Below are positions 1-9,949 of a stretch of DNA of 64,000 nucleotides, piece by piece. Source of the stretch: Exiguobacterium indicum HHS 31 (GTDB taxonomy: Bacteria > Bacillota > Bacilli > Exiguobacteriales > Exiguobacteriaceae); assembly GCF_001939065.1 (NCBI RefSeq), contig NZ_MPSZ01000008.1, positions 1 through 64,000 on the forward strand, in the 5' to 3' direction. The position numbers and the translations under genes were made by a program. The notes beneath the pieces were generated by a model that did no database searches, was not told where the DNA came from, and saw nothing but the letters and a program-made list of their open reading frames with translations. Positions within the stretch are counted from its first letter, which is position 1; each line of letters starts with the position of its first letter.

Positions 1-54
1 GTATCTAAAAATGGAACGGAAAAAGGATATACCTTGTATTTAATAGGGTTATAA
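1..54 (+). CDS. 3' end of an upstream gene (partial)
   Basis: An open frame enters from the left edge and stops at TAA, encoding about 17 residues that end in YLIGL. It lies just before the glycosylation operon on the same strand. Too little is present to name a family; it could also be chance. Confidence 0.3.
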   Translation, partial: VSKNGTEKGYTLYLIGL

Positions 55-96
55 ATTAATAGATTTAATCTTAAATCAAAAAGAAGGAGGGAGACG

Positions 97-1767
97 ATGA
101 GAGAAAGAACTCGCATTTTAATAGGGATGTTGCTAGCATGTCTCTACATTTCCCCAATGGTCTTACTTGGGGAACATGCTCATGTTCGTATTCATGATAA
201 TTTAGATTCGAATATCGTTTGGTACAAAACATTGGTCGATACGAATAGTATTTATGCAAGCCTTCAAGCGACTGTTCCTGACTTATTAAGTGGGGTTGTC
301 TCAAGAAATGCCTTTGTCAGCGAATTTACGGCTATCATTTGGCTGTATCAATGGTTCTCGCCGTTTACGGCATATGTAATCAGTCAAACACTGGTCCGAA
401 TCTTTGCTTTTTTAGGAATGTACCTATTGTTACGTGATTATGCGAAAGGTGTTATTCCTAAATCATATACTTTATGGGTGGCGGTTTTATTTTCTTGGAC
501 TCCATTCTGGCCATCAGGCATGCTCAGTACGCTTGGGATGCCGCTCTTATTGTGGGCGTACTGGAATATCTGGCGTGGCCGAAAGATAAAGTTGAGTGCG
601 TTAATACTAATTTTGGTTCCATTCTATTCTAGCTTTGTGTTAGGAATCATTTTCTTTTTAGCAACGCTTGCCCTCTACCATGTGATGAAGGAAATCCGCG
701 AACGTAGTTTTCATAGTCGCTTTTGGATCGTATATTGTTTACAAGTCTTATTATATTTACTAATTGAATATCGATTGGTCTTCTCGATGTTGTGGGAGGA
801 AGAACCTACCAGTCGAAATGACTTCGAGACGGGAAACAACGGCTTTTGGTCCAGTATCCGTTTGTTTTTTAAAAATTTGATGTTCGGTCATACACATGAT
901 CGGGCGGTTCAGTCGCCCATTATCCTACTAACACTCTTGATTATCGGATTTTTAGTATTCCGTCAAAAAGATCATGCAGCAAAGCGAATTCGAACTTTAA
1001 TGTGGTTTGTTTTTGGTTTATCACTTTGGTATGCATTTTGGTTCTATGAGGGATGGAACCCGTTAAAGCAACAGGTCTCTCTCATCAGAACTTTCAATTT
1101 CTCCCGATTCCACTTTCTTCAACCCATGTTGTGGTATGCATTGTTTTACTTGATGCTCGATTGGTTATGGAGAACATCTAAACGAAAATGGGTGATTTGC
1201 CTGCTAATAGCCCAAACCTTTGTCTTGCTCGCATGGAATCCCGAGTTCCTTTATCGTCATCATCCATCCTATGAGGCATTTTATGCGACTTCTCAGTTCT
1301 CTGATATCAAACGGTTTATTGACAAACCTACAAAAGATTACCAGGTTGCCTCTATTGGAATGCACCCTGCGATCGCTCAGTACAATGGGATGCAGACTGT
1401 GGATGGCTATGTGAACTTTTATCCGCTATGGTATAAAGCTTCCTTCCGAAAGGTGATTGCTGAAGAACTAAATAAAAGTGATCTATTGCAACGTTATTTT
1501 GATACGTGGGGAAATCGAGTTTATTTGTTTTCTTCCGAGCTCGGTAAAGAATACGAATACACGAAGAAACACCAAGTTCCAATTCAACATTTGTCCATCA
1601 ATACAGCACAGTTGAAGCAGATAGGTGCAACATATCTCTTATCTGCTGTACCAATCAAAAATGCTGCAGCGATTGGATTGCAGTACGAAAGAACGTTCGA
1701 AGATCAGCATTCCGCTTGGAAGATTCGGTTGTACCGTATTCAAGCTACTACAGAGAGCACGAAGTAA
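97..1767 (+). CDS. Polytopic membrane protein, DUF6044/YkoS-like
   Basis: A 556-residue integral membrane protein with about ten hydrophobic segments over the first 400 residues and a soluble extracytoplasmic tail of about 150 residues. Length and layout fit the DUF6044 (B. subtilis YkoS-like) family, which resembles YfhO/GT-C membrane glycosyltransferases. The start follows a strong AGGAGGGAG site. It is the first gene of a three-gene operon with a GT2 glycosyltransferase and a GtrA flippase-like protein. I infer that it is the GT-C type enzyme that moves a lipid-linked sugar onto a wall or membrane polymer. The family assignment is from memory of sequence style; the acceptor is unknown. Confidence 0.72.
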   Translation: MRERTRILIGMLLACLYISPMVLLGEHAHVRIHDNLDSNIVWYKTLVDTNSIYASLQATVPDLLSGVVSRNAFVSEFTAIIWLYQWFSPFTAYVISQTLVRIFAFLGMYLLLRDYAKGVIPKSYTLWVAVLFSWTPFWPSGMLSTLGMPLLLWAYWNIWRGRKIKLSALILILVPFYSSFVLGIIFFLATLALYHVMKEIRERSFHSRFWIVYCLQVLLYLLIEYRLVFSMLWEEEPTSRNDFETGNNGFWSSIRLFFKNLMFGHTHDRAVQSPIILLTLLIIGFLVFRQKDHAAKRIRTLMWFVFGLSLWYAFWFYEGWNPLKQQVSLIRTFNFSRFHFLQPMLWYALFYLMLDWLWRTSKRKWVICLLIAQTFVLLAWNPEFLYRHHPSYEAFYATSQFSDIKRFIDKPTKDYQVASIGMHPAIAQYNGMQTVDGYVNFYPLWYKASFRKVIAEELNKSDLLQRYFDTWGNRVYLFSSELGKEYEYTKKHQVPIQHLSINTAQLKQIGATYLLSAVPIKNAAAIGLQYERTFEDQHSAWKIRLYRIQATTESTK

Positions 1768-1791
1768 TTTCGTTCATGGAGGAGTAATGAT

Positions 1792-2748
1792 ATGACAATG
1801 ACGAAGACACCTACGCTAGGTGTAATAATTCCATGCTATAACGAGACGGAAGTATTACGCTTGACGGTCCGTACGATGCACCGTTTTTTAACAGAGTGGC
1901 GAGAAAGACACCTCATTTCTGAGGACTCCTTTGTCTTATTCGTAGATGATGGAAGTAAAGATGATACCTGGTCTCAAATCGAAGATGTCCATGCACAGGA
2001 TGGTCGGTTTAGAGGATTAAAATTAGCTCACAACGTTGGACATCAAAATGCTTTGTTCGCGGGTCTTGTCGAAGGACACACACATGCAGATTGTGTTGTG
2101 TCGATGGATGCAGACCTTCAAGATGACGTAAAAGTAATCGAGCAGTTCTTGGGTGAATTTGCGAAAGGGAATGATATTGTCTATGGCGTACGAGAAGATC
2201 GTCAGACCGATAGTTGGTTTAAACGGTCCACTGCTCAAGGTTTTTATCGCTTCATTGACTGGCTAGGTGTAGAAACCATTTTCAATCATGCAGACTATCG
2301 TCTCATGAGCAAACGAGCCGTCGAAACGCTTTGTGCACATCCGGAACGTAATCTCTTTTTGCGAGGAATGGTGCCTTCCCTTGGTTTCCAAACAACAGAA
2401 GTGACCTACACACGTCAAGCACGTCAAGCAGGGGAATCGAAATACCCATTACGGAAGATGATGGCTCTTGCATGGGACGGGGTAACCTCATTTAGTGTCC
2501 GCCCGATTAAGCTGTTATTTTTAGTCTCACTGTTTATGCTCTTCGTCTCGGTCGGATTTGTCGGGTATGCCCTTTATCGCAGATATGAAGGAGAGGCAAT
2601 GGATGGATGGACGTCATTAATGATGTCCATCTGGTTCATCGGGGGACTTCAGTTACTCGGGATCGGACTGATAGGTGAATATATCGGTAAAATCTATCAG
2701 GAAGTCAAGCGGCGTCCTCGTTATGTCGTCGAGAAAAAACGAGAATGA
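1792..2748 (+). CDS. GT2 family glycosyltransferase, polyisoprenyl-phosphate sugar transferase (GtrB/YkoT-like)
   Basis: This 318-residue protein has an N-terminal GT-A fold: a nucleotide-sugar-binding start (GVIIPCYNE, residues 10-18), the DDGSKDDTW stretch and the metal-binding SMDADLQDD motif near residue 105. Two membrane helices close the C-terminus (about 240-260 and 275-295). This is the usual layout of enzymes that charge undecaprenyl phosphate with glucose or a similar sugar. GGAGGAGTAATGAT precedes the ATG. It sits 24 bp after the DUF6044 gene and overlaps gtrA by ATGA, which implies translational coupling. The sugar cannot be read from the sequence. Confidence 0.88.
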   Translation: MTMTKTPTLGVIIPCYNETEVLRLTVRTMHRFLTEWRERHLISEDSFVLFVDDGSKDDTWSQIEDVHAQDGRFRGLKLAHNVGHQNALFAGLVEGHTHADCVVSMDADLQDDVKVIEQFLGEFAKGNDIVYGVREDRQTDSWFKRSTAQGFYRFIDWLGVETIFNHADYRLMSKRAVETLCAHPERNLFLRGMVPSLGFQTTEVTYTRQARQAGESKYPLRKMMALAWDGVTSFSVRPIKLLFLVSLFMLFVSVGFVGYALYRRYEGEAMDGWTSLMMSIWFIGGLQLLGIGLIGEYIGKIYQEVKRRPRYVVEKKRE

Positions 2749-3122
2749 TGACCTTCCTTCGTTTCTTATTAGTAGGAATCCTCAATACGTTGGTTGGTCT
2801 GACGTTGACATTGTTTTGTTTTCATGTCTTGCATACTGGTTATTGGGGAGCGACGGCTATTGGGAATGCATGTGGTGTTTGGATCAGCTACATGCTCAAT
2901 CGCCGTTTTACCTTTCGCCAAGAGGCAGGAGGGTTGTCCTATTGGATCCGTTTTTTAATCGTCGTTTCCATCAGCTACCTCATTGCCTATCGTTTTAGTC
3001 TATGGGGAGTCCATTACCTTTTACCAAATCTACAAGAGACTGGCGCAATTCTAATCGGGATGGTCATCTATACGGGATTAAATTATCTTGGTCAGTCTTA
3101 TTGGGTATTTCGCAAATCGTAA
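2745..3122 (+). CDS. GtrA family membrane protein
   Basis: The 125-residue protein has four predicted membrane helices, the family's normal size. It contains the typical FLLVGILNTLVG start, a NACGVWISYMLNRRFTF segment and a C-terminal LNYLGQSYWVF. GtrA-like proteins are thought to flip polyprenyl-phosphate sugars across the membrane. The start overlaps the glycosyltransferase stop by 4 bp. Together the three genes look like a lipid-linked sugar synthesis, flipping and transfer unit for surface-polymer decoration. A terminator follows directly. Confidence 0.87.
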   Translation: MMTFLRFLLVGILNTLVGLTLTLFCFHVLHTGYWGATAIGNACGVWISYMLNRRFTFRQEAGGLSYWIRFLIVVSISYLIAYRFSLWGVHYLLPNLQETGAILIGMVIYTGLNYLGQSYWVFRKS

Positions 3123-3157
3123 AAAAACAAGCTATCTAAATAGGTGGCTTGTTTTTT
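3121..3157 (+). terminator. Rho-independent terminator of glycosylation operon
   Basis: An AACAAGC/GCTTGTT stem with a loop of about 18 nt runs into seven T residues right after the gtrA stop codon. Confidence 0.85.
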
Positions 3158-3394
3158 TATATCTAAATTGCTCTTGCGAAAGAATAGTAGCAGATTAAAA
3201 GGCTGATAAATCAATTTGTAATATTGTTACATTCATTCAATTTTCTTCTTAAAATTAAGATATTTATTTTGTCTGGACATCCTACATATTCTATAATAAA
3301 AAAAGTTGTAAAACTGTATTATATCGAAAAGAATGATTTGTTATATGCCGACAGATATGGTTCATTGTAGAGCGCAAGGAGGACTCTTATATTT

Positions 3395-3832
3395 ATGAGA
3401 ATAAACGTATCGACCGATTATGCCATCCGTACACTGTTGTTTGCTGGGACACACCCTTCACGATTAGTGACAGTGAAAGAAGTAGCAGAGGCTCAACGCA
3501 TCTCGGAAAATCATCTAATGAAAATTGTTTGGATCCTGAGTAAGCTAGACCTTCTTCACACTATTCGTGGAAGGGGAGGTGGATTTAAGTTAGCAAAACC
3601 AGCTACTCAAATTAAAGTGAGCGAAGTCGTTTTACAATTTGAAAAGATGACGCATTACACAGATGTAGAACGTAGCTATATAGGTGGATATGCCATCCCT
3701 TACGTAATGGATAAAGCCTATTCCTTATTCATTGACTCCCTCCATTCCACTACATTGAATGATTTATTGATAATTGAGTCGCAAAAGAACAATAAAAATG
3801 ATGTGTATGAGAAATCTAGGTCACGGACTTAA
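3395..3832 (+). CDS. Rrf2 family transcriptional regulator without Fe-S cysteines
   Basis: This 145-residue protein has the Rrf2 winged-helix layout: STDYAIRTL start, a recognition helix around RISENHLMKIVWILSKL and the wing GRGGGFKLAKP. NsrR, IscR and RsrR carry three cysteines in the second half, but this protein has no cysteine at all, so it cannot ligate an iron-sulfur cluster by the usual residues. It may sense a different ligand, like the cysteine-poor members of the family. GCAAGGAGGA precedes the ATG. It stands alone, with a terminator between it and the MFS gene, so its target is not evident. Confidence 0.85.
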   Translation: MRINVSTDYAIRTLLFAGTHPSRLVTVKEVAEAQRISENHLMKIVWILSKLDLLHTIRGRGGGFKLAKPATQIKVSEVVLQFEKMTHYTDVERSYIGGYAIPYVMDKAYSLFIDSLHSTTLNDLLIIESQKNNKNDVYEKSRSRT

Positions 3833-3980
3833 CTTCCATATAAGCCATATAAACGAATCTCTGCTTCTACTTGTAGGAGTTAATTACGGCTAAGAAAAGA
3901 TAAGTGATTTTTATTTAGTCGAGTTAGTCTGTAGTTGTTTCTGATCGATAAAGTAAAAAGTCGCCGTGTTTAAAATAATA

Positions 3981-4020
3981 AAAAGCAGTCCTCGTCATAT
4001 AAAGACAGGGACTGCTTTTT
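3981..4020 (+). terminator. Rho-independent terminator
   Basis: AAAAGCAGTCC pairs with GGACTGCTTTTT around a loop of about 15 nt. It ends the Rrf2 transcript about 150 bp after the stop codon. Confidence 0.85.
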
Positions 4021-4100
4021 ATTGGTCAGTTATATAGCAAAGAAACTCTAAAATTCTTAAAAAATAGGAAGAAACAAAAAAGCGATAGTTAAAAATAAAG

Positions 4101-4155
4101 TACCTTAAAACAAACATACGTTCGTTTTAAGGTACAATTTAAACAAAGGTTTGTC
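4101..4155. promoter_or_regulatory. Inverted repeats upstream of the MFS gene, candidate operator
   Basis: TACCTTAAAAC (4101-4111) is exactly complementary to GTTTTAAGGTA (4124-4134), and AAACATACG/CGTTCGTTT lies inside it. A second small palindrome, ACAAAGGTTTGT, is at 4144-4155. No T-run follows, so a repressor site of TetR-like appearance is more likely than a terminator. No cognate regulator is adjacent except the Rrf2 protein. Confidence 0.45.
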
Positions 4156-4281
4156 TACTCAATTTTCATAATATTAGTATAATCCACATTAAAAGATAAG
4201 TCTATATCTTATTAATCATCTTATCTATAGTAAAGCTACAAAAGGAAGACGCTATTCCTTATTTATTTGAGAGGAGTTATT

Positions 4282-5517
4282 ATGAACAAAATTTATTGGA
4301 ATTCGAATGTGAAAGTCAGACTAGTAGGAGAAGGATTATTTAATTTATTATTTTGGATGTACTTTCCTTTTCTGACGGTCTACTTTGGTCAAAAACTTGG
4401 CTTACAGACTGCTGGATTAATAATGGCACTACCGCCCTTACTAAGTATCATCGGAAGTTTAATAGGAGGAAGCGTTGCGGATACGTTAGGGAGGCGTCCT
4501 GTCATGCTGATCGGAACATTTTTGCAAATGAGTATGTTTATTCTATTTGCCGTCTCCTCCTCTCCTTGGATCGATTATGTTGCATTCATTGGAATCGGGA
4601 TAGGGGCAGCATTTTATCGACCCGCAAGTTCAGCGATGGTAGCGGACACGGTACCAAAGGATGAATTGCGACAGGTGTACGCGACATTTATGACTGTGAA
4701 CAATATAGGTGCCGTTTTAGGACCTATTATCGGGGCAGTCTTTTTTTTTCAATATCGTCAACTGTTATTATGGACCTGTGCAACGGTTCTGTTCCTTTAC
4801 TTCATCACGATCTATTTTATCGTCAGTGAAACCTTACCTGATCGTTCCAAGCCAAAAGATGTCACAATCCCACTTAAATCTGCCTTTCAATCTAAATGGT
4901 CTGGTTATCGATTTATTCTCAAAGATCGTATTTTTCTGATATACGTGATTGCGGGAATTTGTTCGCTCTTCCCAGTGATGCAACTCGATCTCTACTTACC
5001 AGTCTATGTGATAGAGAATGTACCTACACAACCTCTTGTACCATACCTGATGGATTCATTTCAGCTCACGAGCCAATCCATTTTTGGGTGGTTGGTAGGC
5101 TTTAATGGTCTTTTGTTTGTCATCTTGATTCTTCCCGTAACGAATCGACTCAAACATTGGTCAGAAAAACGTCTCTTTGTCATGTCGACGCTACTTGCAG
5201 GAGGAGGTACGTTTTTAGTCGGATGGAATAACAACATCTGGTTTCTGTTTGGCTGTACGCTCATCTTCACGTTAGGTGAGATCATGCGTACACCTGTCAC
5301 ACAAAGTTTCATCGGTCATTATGCTCCTGAAGAGGCAAGAGGTCAGTATCTAGCTGCTGATAGTCTTCAAAACACACTTGGTAAGTCGCTGGCGCCTCTC
5401 GCCATCTACGCATCAGGATGGATTGCACCTCTCGGTATCTTCACTATCATTCTCCTTTTCGCTATCATTGGTGCATGTCTATATCTGCAATTATTTAGAC
5501 TGTATTCTTCCGCCTGA
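4282..5517 (+). CDS. MFS transporter, multidrug-efflux type
   Basis: A 411-residue major facilitator protein with twelve predicted helices. The loop 2-3 signature is GGSVADTLGRRPVMLIG, and GRRP with the following helix is typical of 12-TM drug:H+ antiporters. I place the start at the ATG preceded by GAGAGGAG; an in-frame TTG 15 bp upstream lies on top of that site and is unlikely. Length is normal for YttB/MdtG-like transporters. Substrate is unknown. The palindromes 130-180 bp upstream suggest repressor control. Confidence 0.85.
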   Translation: MNKIYWNSNVKVRLVGEGLFNLLFWMYFPFLTVYFGQKLGLQTAGLIMALPPLLSIIGSLIGGSVADTLGRRPVMLIGTFLQMSMFILFAVSSSPWIDYVAFIGIGIGAAFYRPASSAMVADTVPKDELRQVYATFMTVNNIGAVLGPIIGAVFFFQYRQLLLWTCATVLFLYFITIYFIVSETLPDRSKPKDVTIPLKSAFQSKWSGYRFILKDRIFLIYVIAGICSLFPVMQLDLYLPVYVIENVPTQPLVPYLMDSFQLTSQSIFGWLVGFNGLLFVILILPVTNRLKHWSEKRLFVMSTLLAGGGTFLVGWNNNIWFLFGCTLIFTLGEIMRTPVTQSFIGHYAPEEARGQYLAADSLQNTLGKSLAPLAIYASGWIAPLGIFTIILLFAIIGACLYLQLFRLYSSA

Positions 5518-5768
5518 AGATCAGGGTGATAGTATGATTAAAAACGTTACTACAATTAATAGCGAGAATAGGATTTGGAATTTAAAATACTTCAATAGTT
5601 ATCGGTTTGATAAGGGAAATATACAATTATCGCAGTATCCTTATAACGACAATGAAATAATTTATCTTAAAAAGAAAAAGACACCGTTCTTTGAACTCCC
5701 ATTCAAATTCCAATAAAATACGACGATATAAGAGGCGAGGTTTAACTGGAAATGAAGGGGAGAAATAA

Positions 5769-7061
5769 ATGAAATGGTTTAAAACAGCAAAAGTAGTAAC
5801 CTTTGATGCGTTAATTGAAGCTGAAGCTACGCATGCCATCCTGAAAGTACCGAGTTCTTTGGAAGAACAGCTTCACTTAATTGATCTAACCATCCTCGAT
5901 TTACAAATGGTACGTGTTATTTATACGGATGTAGCTCATTGGATGCCTAGTATGGTCGATGCGTTCTATGAAGAGCTAATTCGGATTCCTTCTTTACGTC
6001 GTTTGATTGAGCATCATTCGACTCTCGAACGATTAAAAGGAACGCTCTCTCGACACATTCTTCAAATGTTTGAAGGAAAAGTGACGATGGACTACATAGA
6101 AGCTCGTCGTCGGATCGCAGATCGCCATGTACAGATAGGTCTACAGACTAAATGGTATGTTGCTGCTTTCCAAAAAGTATGGAATGTGCTAAGCGATAAA
6201 ATTGAAAATAGTGACTGGCCAGAAGCTGAGCGTATTCGTATTATGCGTTCTGCGAGTAAACTGTTCAATCTAGAACAGCAAATCGTCATGACGATGTATG
6301 AAGGGCAAGTTGAAGAAGAGCGACAAGCAATTGAATTAGCAAAGCGTCAAGTTGGTGAGGGTGTTCAACGATCAATTGAGGGATTAGCGGCGATGAGTGA
6401 AGAATCATCAGCGAATTTTCAAGAAATCGAGCAGCATGCGAAACGCGTCTCACTGACAACCGACACAATTTCAGATCGTTTAACAAAAGCAGTTGTGGAG
6501 GCAGAAGATGGAGTGACATTGGTCGAAGAAAAAACGCATCATTTTCAAGATGTTGTTCATGACCTGACACAGACAACCGAACAGGTCGCAGAGCTATCTC
6601 GGCTATCCGAAGAAATCGAACGAATTGCTGGGATGGTAACGACGATTTCGGACCAAACAAATTTACTGAGCTTGAACGCTTCAATTGAAGCTGCGCGCGC
6701 AGGTGAGATGGGAAGAGGATTCACGGTCGTTGCTCAGGAGGTACGAAAGTTGGCAGAAGAAAGTAAACAATCAGCAGCAGAGACATCACGTATCGCACAG
6801 GAAATCACACAAAAAATGCTGGTTGTGTCGAAACGAATGGGGGAGACAGAAAGCGCAGTGGTTCAGACGACGACTGAAATGCAAGAAATCGTCCACGTAT
6901 TCTCTAGAATCTCCGAACAGACAGAAGTTGTCTCACGACAAGTACGCGAGTTATCGTCAGATACAAGTGATGTCGCCGGAACAATCGAAGGGATGCGCCG
7001 CATCGCCGATTCAATTGCCGAAACAGCAGACAATTTACAAGAAGTCGCAGCTTCGATATAA
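5769..7061 (+). CDS. hemAT: Globin-coupled chemoreceptor (HemAT-like methyl-accepting protein)
   Basis: A 430-residue cytoplasmic chemoreceptor without membrane helices. Residues about 25-185 form a protoglobin sensor; the segment ADRHVQIGL with His120 matches the proximal haem ligand region of B. subtilis HemAT. Residues about 200-430 are a methyl-accepting signalling domain with the conserved hairpin tip [16 protein letters not shown] followed by [16 protein letters not shown]. HemAT proteins bind O2 and steer aerotaxis through CheA/CheW. AAGGGGAG precedes the ATG. It is a single gene with no chemotaxis partners nearby. Haem binding is inferred from the family. Confidence 0.9.
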   Translation: MKWFKTAKVVTFDALIEAEATHAILKVPSSLEEQLHLIDLTILDLQMVRVIYTDVAHWMPSMVDAFYEELIRIPSLRRLIEHHSTLERLKGTLSRHILQMFEGKVTMDYIEARRRIADRHVQIGLQTKWYVAAFQKVWNVLSDKIENSDWPEAERIRIMRSASKLFNLEQQIVMTMYEGQVEEERQAIELAKRQVGEGVQRSIEGLAAMSEESSANFQEIEQHAKRVSLTTDTISDRLTKAVVEAEDGVTLVEEKTHHFQDVVHDLTQTTEQVAELSRLSEEIERIAGMVTTISDQTNLLSLNASIEAARAGEMGRGFTVVAQEVRKLAEESKQSAAETSRIAQEITQKMLVVSKRMGETESAVVQTTTEMQEIVHVFSRISEQTEVVSRQVRELSSDTSDVAGTIEGMRRIADSIAETADNLQEVAASI

Positions 7062-7120
7062 GATCAACATCTCCTAGTATTTATGAACTGAACCAAAAAG
7101 GTTAGACAATAAATAATTTG

Positions 7121-7950
7121 TCAGGCGACCTTGAGGACCTGAGTCCGGTATTCCACTGGGCTCAGGTTTTTTAGTCGTCCCTTGATACGACGATGGTTAT
7201 AGTACTCGATGTAACGCTCGAGCTCACATTTGAAGTGGTCCATGTCATCGAACTCCTTGAGATACAGGAGCTCTGACTTGAGCACAGCGAAGAAGCTTTC
7301 GATGGCTGCGTTGTCGAGGCAGTTGCCCTTACGGGACATGCTTTGCGTAATGCCGTGCTCGTGAAGCGTACCGACGAACGCTCGATATTGATAATGCCAC
7401 CCTTGGTCGGAATGCAGAATCGGTCGAGCTTTCCCGTCGAGCTTCCCGATTGCCTGATCCAACATTTCACCAACGAATTGATAGGTAGGGCGGTCCGATA
7501 GGGTATAAGCAATGATCTCACGGTTTCCCAAGTCCATCATCGGCGAGAGGTAGAGCTTCTCCCCGAACAGGTGAAACTCAGTGACGTCAGTCACCCATTT
7601 CTGGTTCAGGCCGGTGGCCTTGAAGTCACGTTGGAGAAGATTCGGTGCGACCTTTCCGACCCGTCCTTTATAGGAGCGGTATCGCTTCATACGGACGAGA
7701 CATTTTAGACCGAGCTCATTCATTAGACGGCGTACGGTCTTCGGTCTTGCCGGAAGCCTTGGCGTTCGAGAAGTGCGTGGATGCGACGATAGCCACATCG
7801 TCCCTTGTGTTCGTGGAAGAGGGTATGGATAGCTGTCTTCACCTTCGAATACTTGCCCTCACCCGTCAGGCGCGTCCGCCAATAGTAATAGACGCTTCGT
7901 GCCATACCGAGCACGCGAAGGAGTCCCGGAACGGGATAGACTGACCGCAA
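7121..7950 (-). pseudogene. IS3 orfB transposase, frameshifted
   Basis: The catalytic DDE half is recognisable: WVTDVTEF (first Asp), [11 protein letters not shown] (second Asp) and the [11 protein letters not shown] Glu motif. The N-terminal HTH_21 part ([37 protein letters not shown]) lies in another frame. The break is at about 7743, where CGAAGACC stands for an expected CGAAAGACC; losing one A puts KTVRRLMNE out of frame. Together the parts would give an ordinary IS150-group OrfB. Confidence 0.85.
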
Positions 7951-8323
7951 TTCGTCGATTACTTGTGGCTTGATCCGGTTCGTCGCGCATTCTCTTCTTG
8001 AACCAAGGCTTTCAATTTTTTTAACGCAGCGTTCTCCATCTCGAAATCGTCCCTGGGGAGGAAATTCGGTACTTTACGGCCGCCTCTATGTAGGACAGTC
8101 CGTTGGTCACCATGTCGTTTAATACCTCCAGTTTAAATGCCAGCGAGTGGCTTGTATAGGAAGGATCGAAGATCGCTTCCCCCCAACGCTCATAGAGACG
8201 CGACCACTCACGGATCAGTTCACGTGCTATCCCGAATTCTATCGCTACACCTCGGTATCCTTCTCGTCCTGTCAGATAACACTCAGCGACCTAGACTTTA
8301 AACGCCTTTGTATATTTGACCAT
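7951..8323 (-). pseudogene. IS3 orfA remnant with stop codon and internal deletion
   Basis: On the minus strand it starts MVKYTKAFKV, then meets a TAG at 8291-8293. It continues in frame through a helix-turn-helix ([19 protein letters not shown], then [20 protein letters not shown]). The usual basic linker is missing, and the frame changes directly into the leucine-zipper end ([17 protein letters not shown]). Thus there are at least three lesions. Confidence 0.75.
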
Positions 8324-8416
8324 AAAAAACACCCCATAAAAGTTGGATTTTTATGTCCAACTTTTATGGGGCAGTTCATTATTGAAATGTGGGTGCTTTA
8401 GTGTTAATTTACGATT

Positions 8417-9400
8417 TTACAGAGTCCATTCTAACAGTAAACCAGCTTGAGTCAGTCCGCCCCCAAATCCATATAAGAGGATACGGTCACCCGACTTGAT
8501 CTTTCCTTCTTTAATTCCTTTGTCTAATGATAAAGGAATGGTTGCAGAAGAAGTATTTCCGTAGTCGACCAAGCTATACAGAGTTTGCTCCAAAGGAAAT
8601 CCGCTTTTTTCACAGATCGAATCAATCATTCTGAGATTAGCACTATGCGGTATAAACCAATCGACTTGCTCTAAGGAAGTCGCCCCTTTTTCGACAACAT
8701 GTTTCATTCCTTTAGGCACGGTACTGACTGCCCACTTGTAAACTTCTCTACCGTTTTGAACAATCTTTTTACTGTCTAATATTTCGTCTTTAAATATTTG
8801 ATCGGATAGATTAGAACAATATAAGCTCTTTGCTTTTTCTCCTTCAGAAATGAGATGTGAAGAAATAAAACTTGAATGGTTTTCGTCGAATTCGACCAGT
8901 GCTGCTCCACCACCATCACCAAATAAAATACAGGTATTACGATCAGTATAATCAGTGACTTTAGAAAGCGTTTCAGCACCAATAACGAGTACCTTCTTAT
9001 GCAATCCAGAGCTGATTAAAGCATTTGCCATATGTAATCCATACGCAAAACCAGCGCATGCAGCATTTAAGTCAATGGCACCCGCATGTAATATACCTAA
9101 TTTTGCTTGAACAAGGGAAGCGACACTTGGCGTTTTAAAATCAGGTGTCAGGGTGCAGACGATAATCATATCTACATCTTCTATCGACTTCTTGTAGCGC
9201 TCTTTCAGATTTAGTACAGCTTGATAAGCAATATCACTTGTATACTCATCTTTATTCGCTATTCTTCTCTCTTTAATACCGGTGCGTTGTACAATCCATT
9301 CATCATTTGTTTCTACCATACTTTCTAAATCCATATTGGTTAATTTGTTTTTAGGGACGTAGGAACCAATTGCAGTGATCTGAGCTTTAGAAACAACCAT
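8417..9400 (-). CDS. fabH: Beta-ketoacyl-ACP synthase III
   Basis: KAS III condenses acetyl- or branched acyl-CoA with malonyl-ACP to start fatty-acid synthesis. The 327-residue form has Cys115 in NAACAGFAYG, His in PHSANLRMID and Asn in YGNTSSATIP, the complete C-H-N triad, plus the GFGGGLTQAG end. An upstream in-frame ATG at 9442 would add 14 residues. I prefer 9400 because MVVSKAQITAIGSYVP is where the family begins and because a FapR-like operator and a GATAAT box lie at 9444-9466, which would put the mRNA start downstream of 9442. It stands apart from a normal fab operon; a wrecked fabF lies divergently nearby. It is probably a secondary FabH. Confidence 0.88.
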   Translation of the reverse strand: MVVSKAQITAIGSYVPKNKLTNMDLESMVETNDEWIVQRTGIKERRIANKDEYTSDIAYQAVLNLKERYKKSIEDVDMIIVCTLTPDFKTPSVASLVQAKLGILHAGAIDLNAACAGFAYGLHMANALISSGLHKKVLVIGAETLSKVTDYTDRNTCILFGDGGGAALVEFDENHSSFISSHLISEGEKAKSLYCSNLSDQIFKDEILDSKKIVQNGREVYKWAVSTVPKGMKHVVEKGATSLEQVDWFIPHSANLRMIDSICEKSGFPLEQTLYSLVDYGNTSSATIPLSLDKGIKEGKIKSGDRILLYGFGGGLTQAGLLLEWTL

Positions 9401-9449
9401 TTTCTTCACTTCTCGATACGATAATGTACTCTCGATTGCCATATTATCA

Positions 9450-9466
9450 CTAGTTCCTAGTATTAG
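9450..9466 (-). promoter_or_regulatory. Candidate FapR operator upstream of fabH
   Basis: CTAGTTCCTAGTATTAG agrees with the palindromic FapR consensus TTAGTACCTAGTACTAA at 13 of 17 positions by eye. It lies beside a GATAAT -10-like box and about 50 bp before the preferred fabH start. FapR represses fatty-acid genes until malonyl-CoA binds it. The regulator gene is not in this window. Confidence 0.5.
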
Positions 9467-9949
9467 ATACTAAACAGAACTTTTAGACCTTAAGACTTCT
9501 TTATTATTGTAAAAAATGTAGTTAGAAGGAAAAAAGCTGTTTACGTAAAAAACCTGAATTATAGTAAATAGAAAGATTGTAAACAAAAATATTTGTATAA
9601 AATACTCTCACACATTTTATTATTGATTGTAACCCTGACATTATTTTGATGAAACGAATAAATTAATAATGAGTGTATACGGTTCGACGTCGAAATCATT
9701 CGTTTATTATTAATTTTACCGATAATCCAATTAATTTCAGTAGTTTTAATGAAGATAACATTTCTTATCTATACTCGAAAACATCAGCACTACATGTAAA
9801 AAAAGAGGGGAAACAACCCTCTTCATGAAGTAGTCCGGAACTTTATGGGTCACCGCTTACTTTTATAACGTTTTTACCCTAATTAGTCTATATAGCTACT
9901 AACATCGCTGTAAGGATAGGTCAAGACTCATACTTGTAGATCCTCGAGC
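9467..9949. other. Intergenic region between fabH and fabF remnant
   Basis: AT-rich and without a credible gene. The only clear structure is a hairpin at 9803-9823 (AAGAGGGG/CCCTCTT) next to seven A residues, which read leftward looks like an intrinsic terminator or attenuator. A partial TTCGACGTCGAAAT palindrome lies near 9680. Confidence 0.4.

Larger units (their letters stand above)
7084..8378 (-). mobile_element. Decayed IS3-family (IS150-like) insertion sequence
   Basis: The element has imperfect terminal inverted repeats: TGAACTGAACCAAAAAGG starts the left end (7084-7108) and TGAACTGCCCCATAAAAG, read on the minus strand, starts the right end (8354-8378). Flanking TTA at 7081-7083 and 8379-8381 looks like a 3-bp target duplication. 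Inside are orfA and orfB remnants on the minus strand, both broken. A strong hairpin (CCCCATAAAAGTTGGA with its complement, 8332-8370) overlaps the right end and could block transcription entering from outside. The copy is clearly inactive. Confidence 0.85.

Noticed and set aside
5534-5716. 60-codon frame after the MFS gene (MIKNVTTINSENRIWN)
   Set aside because: Poor ribosome site, unusual composition and no terminator; it is probably chance in AT-rich DNA.
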